Source: an uncultured Alistipes sp. (GTDB lineage Bacteria; Bacteroidota; Bacteroidia; Bacteroidales; Rikenellaceae). From it: DNA of 5,909 bases. Positions 3,466 through 5,909 of this stretch are shown here, piece by piece; within the stretch, counting starts at the first letter, position 1, and each line of letters starts with the position of its first letter. A program made the position numbers and the translations under genes. The stretch spans positions 1-5,909 of the forward strand of contig CAAGHX010000146.1 of assembly GCA_900769745.1 (NCBI GenBank). The letters run 5' to 3'. The notes under the pieces are model-generated. The model did no database searches. It was given only the letters and a program-made list of their open reading frames with translations, and was not told the origin of the DNA.

Positions 3466-5909
3466 ATGATAAAAAGATTGACTATGCTTTCGGCTGCAGC
3501 AGTGATTGGCTCATCGCTTATCTCTTGCATCGCCGAGACACCAGCGAAGGTGGAGGAGGCTTTGATACCCGTACCATTTCAGCAGGTGACATTGGAGGAT
3601 GAATTTTGGCTTCCTCGACTCAAGACACAGAAAAAGACACTAGTTCCATTCTCGCTCGAGAAGACTGAGCCTGCGGTGGAGAACTTGCGCCGTACGGGAG
3701 CATATCTGCGTGGCGAGAAGATTGAGCCACTGCTCAAGTGGCCATACTACGTGGCTTCGGACCTCTTCAAAGTGATGGAGGGTGCAGCATATCTGCTCAC
3801 GCTGGAGAAAGATCCAGAGTTGGAGCGACAGATGGACGAGATTATCGACGTGATTGCCGCTGCACAGAAGGAGGATGGTTATCTCTATGAGCATCACACA
3901 GTTGCTGAGAAATATCGTAACCCAAGCAACAATGGTGGTGCGGGTACTCGTCCATATCAGCACGTTGCTCACAGCCACGAGCTTTACAACATGGGCCACA
4001 TGTATGAGGGTGCCATTGCATACTATCAGGCCACAGGCAAGCGCAAGTGGCTGGATGTGGCCGAGAAGAGCGCACGCCACATCAACAAGGTATTCTTCGA
4101 GGGTGACCCTAACTACAACGATGGCAAGCCAGTTATGCAGTCACCAGGTCACGAGGAGATTGAGTTGGCTTTGGTTAAGATGTTCCGCGTTACTGGCGAT
4201 TCGCTCTATTTGAATATGGCCAAGAAGTTTATCGACATTCGCGGCGTAGGCGCCGACCAGCGTCAGAACAACTACGCACAGCAGCATCTGCCAGTTCGTG
4301 AGCAGAGAACAGCCGTAGGTCACTCAGTACGTGCAACTTACCTCTATTCTGGTATGGCCGATGTGGCAGCTATGACTGGCGACGAGACTCTGAAGCCTGC
4401 TTTGGAGGCTATCTGGCACGATATCGTTGACAAGAAGATGCACATCACAGGTGGCTTGGGCGCAGTTCCAGGCATCGAGGGCTTTGGTCCTGATTATGTG
4501 TTGCCAAACAAGGATACTTACGATGAGACCTGCTCGGCCGTGGGTAATGTATTCTTCAACCACCGTATGTTCCTTATGTCGGGCGATGCTAAGTATGTGG
4601 ATGTAGCTGAGGTTGCACTCTACAACAATGTGTTGGCGGGCGTAAACCTCGAGGGTAACCGTTTCTTCTATGTAAACCCATTGGAGGCCGATGGTCGCAA
4701 GGCCTTCAACCACGGTCACACAGGCCGTTCGCCTTGGTTCAGCACCGCTTGCTGCCCATCGAACTTGGCTCGTTTGATTCCTCAGATTTCGGGAATGATT
4801 TACTCTCACACGAACGACGATATCTTCTGCGCACTCTACGCTGGTAGCTCAACAGAGATTCCATTGGAGGCTGGCGCTGTGAAGATTTCGCAGAAGACAG
4901 AGTATCCATTCGAGGGAGAGGTTACTTTTGACGTTAACCCTGCAAACGATGGCGAGGAGTTTACTTTGTGGCTCCGCATACCAAGCTGGTGCGAGAGCGA
5001 CAGATTTGTATCGGGCGATTTGTATCGCTATGCTGATGGCAAGAGCGTTGATGCTGTTGCAAAGGTAAATGGTCGCAAGGTACGCAGCAACGTGGTGGAT
5101 GGTTACCTGCCTATCAAGCGCAAGTGGTCGGCTGGCGACAAGGTGGAGCTTTCATTGCCTATGCCTGTGCGTTATAATGTTGCCGACGAGCGAGTTAAGG
5201 CTGACAGCAACCGAGTATGCGTAACACGCGGACCATTGGTATTCTGTGCTGAGTCTGCTGACAACGAGCACCTGGCAGCGTCATACTTCATAGCAGACGC
5301 CAACCGACAGAGCGCCACAATCGGCAAGTTTGAGGATGGTATTATGAAGGGTATCCCAACAATTAAGATCAAGGCTGCTGCGGCAGATGGTGAGAGCTTT
5401 ACCGACGCGGAGCTTACACTTATTCCATACTACGCTTGGGATAATCGTGGCGACAAGGCTATGAACGTATGGTTTGGTCGTGACGCTGAGACTGCCCGCA
5501 TGTCACTCACATACACTATTGGTAATATAAAGGATGTGACAGCTACTCACACATTCTCGGGTGACGACGTATATGCTATTGGCGATGGTAAGCGTCCATC
5601 AAGCTCGGCAGACCGCTCTATTCCACGCTGGACAAGCTGGCCACAGCTTGGCAAGAAGCAGCAGGTGGAGGTAATCTTGAAGACGGCTCAGCCAATCGAG
5701 AGTGTGTCGGTTTATTGGTACGACGACAAGGGTGGTGTGCAGCCACCAGTTGAGTGGAACATGGAGTATCGCTCAGAGGGTAAGTGGCATAAGTATGTGC
5801 CATACATCACCGATTCGTTTGGTGTGGCTCTAAACCAGTTCAACATGGTACACCCTGCATCAGCCATCACTGCCGATGCTTTGCGTCTGAACATCACACC
5901 ACGCAAAGA
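3466..5909 (+). CDS. GH127/GH146-type beta-L-arabinofuranosidase lipoprotein (3' end cut by window)
   Basis: Retaining glycosidase family (formerly DUF1680) that releases beta-L-arabinofuranose with a zinc-bound cysteine nucleophile. The 814 visible codons start with a lipoprotein signal (lipobox LISC, Cys21), so it is anchored in the envelope. The (alpha/alpha) barrel covers about residues 40-460, with HSHELYNMGH (169-178), GHEEIELAL (228-236) and GHSVR (285-289). The active site matches Bifidobacterium HypBA1: Glu338 for acid/base E322, Glu354 and Cys356 of the ETC motif for E338 and C340, and Cys429-Cys430 of ACCPSN for nucleophile C417 and C418. A beta-sandwich follows to about 690. A Bacteroides-type C-terminal domain then has PSSSADRSIPRWTSWP (711-726), VYWYDD (749-754) and ALRLNI near the edge. 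In homologues this domain usually ends some 20-30 residues later, so little is missing. The ATG at 3466 opens directly into the signal peptide. Substrate is inferred; other GH127-related activities are possible. Confidence 0.9.
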   Translation, partial: MIKRLTMLSAAAVIGSSLISCIAETPAKVEEALIPVPFQQVTLEDEFWLPRLKTQKKTLVPFSLEKTEPAVENLRRTGAYLRGEKIEPLLKWPYYVASDLFKVMEGAAYLLTLEKDPELERQMDEIIDVIAAAQKEDGYLYEHHTVAEKYRNPSNNGGAGTRPYQHVAHSHELYNMGHMYEGAIAYYQATGKRKWLDVAEKSARHINKVFFEGDPNYNDGKPVMQSPGHEEIELALVKMFRVTGDSLYLNMAKKFIDIRGVGADQRQNNYAQQHLPVREQRTAVGHSVRATYLYSGMADVAAMTGDETLKPALEAIWHDIVDKKMHITGGLGAVPGIEGFGPDYVLPNKDTYDETCSAVGNVFFNHRMFLMSGDAKYVDVAEVALYNNVLAGVNLEGNRFFYVNPLEADGRKAFNHGHTGRSPWFSTACCPSNLARLIPQISGMIYSHTNDDIFCALYAGSSTEIPLEAGAVKISQKTEYPFEGEVTFDVNPANDGEEFTLWLRIPSWCESDRFVSGDLYRYADGKSVDAVAKVNGRKVRSNVVDGYLPIKRKWSAGDKVELSLPMPVRYNVADERVKADSNRVCVTRGPLVFCAESADNEHLAASYFIADANRQSATIGKFEDGIMKGIPTIKIKAAAADGESFTDAELTLIPYYAWDNRGDKAMNVWFGRDAETARMSLTYTIGNIKDVTATHTFSGDDVYAIGDGKRPSSSADRSIPRWTSWPQLGKKQQVEVILKTAQPIESVSVYWYDDKGGVQPPVEWNMEYRSEGKWHKYVPYITDSFGVALNQFNMVHPASAITADALRLNITPRK

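Noticed and set aside
3360..3602. An 80-codon plus-strand frame overlapping the start of the glycosidase gene
   Set aside because: It begins inside the divergent promoter region and reads the signal-peptide region of the real gene in another frame.
3640..4080. Long minus-strand frames inside the glycosidase gene (also 4324-4809 and shorter ones to 5906)
   Set aside because: They are antisense shadows of a well-supported GH127-type coding frame. The products are low-complexity, rich in His/Cys/Leu runs, and have no promoter.

Overview
The window reads as an ordinary piece of chromosome from a gut-type member of the Bacteroidales. Three things support this. The genes are recognisable Bacteroidetes versions of their families: a DUF4491 protein, a 6-bladed beta-propeller lipoprotein, and a GH127-type glycosidase with the long Bacteroides-style C-terminal domain. 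Five TAnnTTTG motifs, the -7 element used by the Bacteroidetes primary sigma factor, sit 21 to 40 bases ahead of five of the six start codons. No strong Shine-Dalgarno sequences are visible, as is usual in this phylum. Genus cannot be called from this sequence.

Layout. Bases 1-409 (minus) hold the N-terminal part of Ffh, the SRP GTPase, cut by the window edge. A 182-base divergent spacer carries a -7 motif for each direction. DUF4491, a small three-helix membrane protein, follows at 592-870 (plus). Next is an orphan beta-propeller lipoprotein at 949-2064 (plus). A perfect 14-bp hairpin at 2068-2101 separates it from two leftward genes: a secreted glycerophosphodiester phosphodiesterase-family protein (2118-2915) and, upstream of it, a MazG-like nucleotide pyrophosphohydrolase (2978-3322). 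A 143-base divergent spacer then leads into a large rightward lipoprotein glycosidase of the GH127/GH146 type (3466 to the window end, probably missing only a short C-terminal tail).

How they relate. The window mixes housekeeping genes (ffh, nucleotide pool cleaning) with envelope or secreted functions (beta-propeller lipoprotein, phosphodiesterase, surface or periplasmic arabinofuranosidase). The MazG-like gene and the phosphodiesterase may be co-transcribed, with 62 bases between them and no clear promoter in the gap. The other genes appear to have their own promoters. No SusC/SusD pair, hybrid two-component regulator or anti-sigma gene is visible, so the glycosidase is not shown to belong to a polysaccharide utilisation locus here.

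I found no mobile element, CRISPR array, tRNA, rRNA or riboswitch, and nothing that amounts to an undescribed system. The most useful leads are the inverted repeat over the predicted transcription start of the glycosidase gene, the complete cysteine/zinc active site of that enzyme, and an Asp in place of the usual Glu at a probable metal ligand of the phosphodiesterase.
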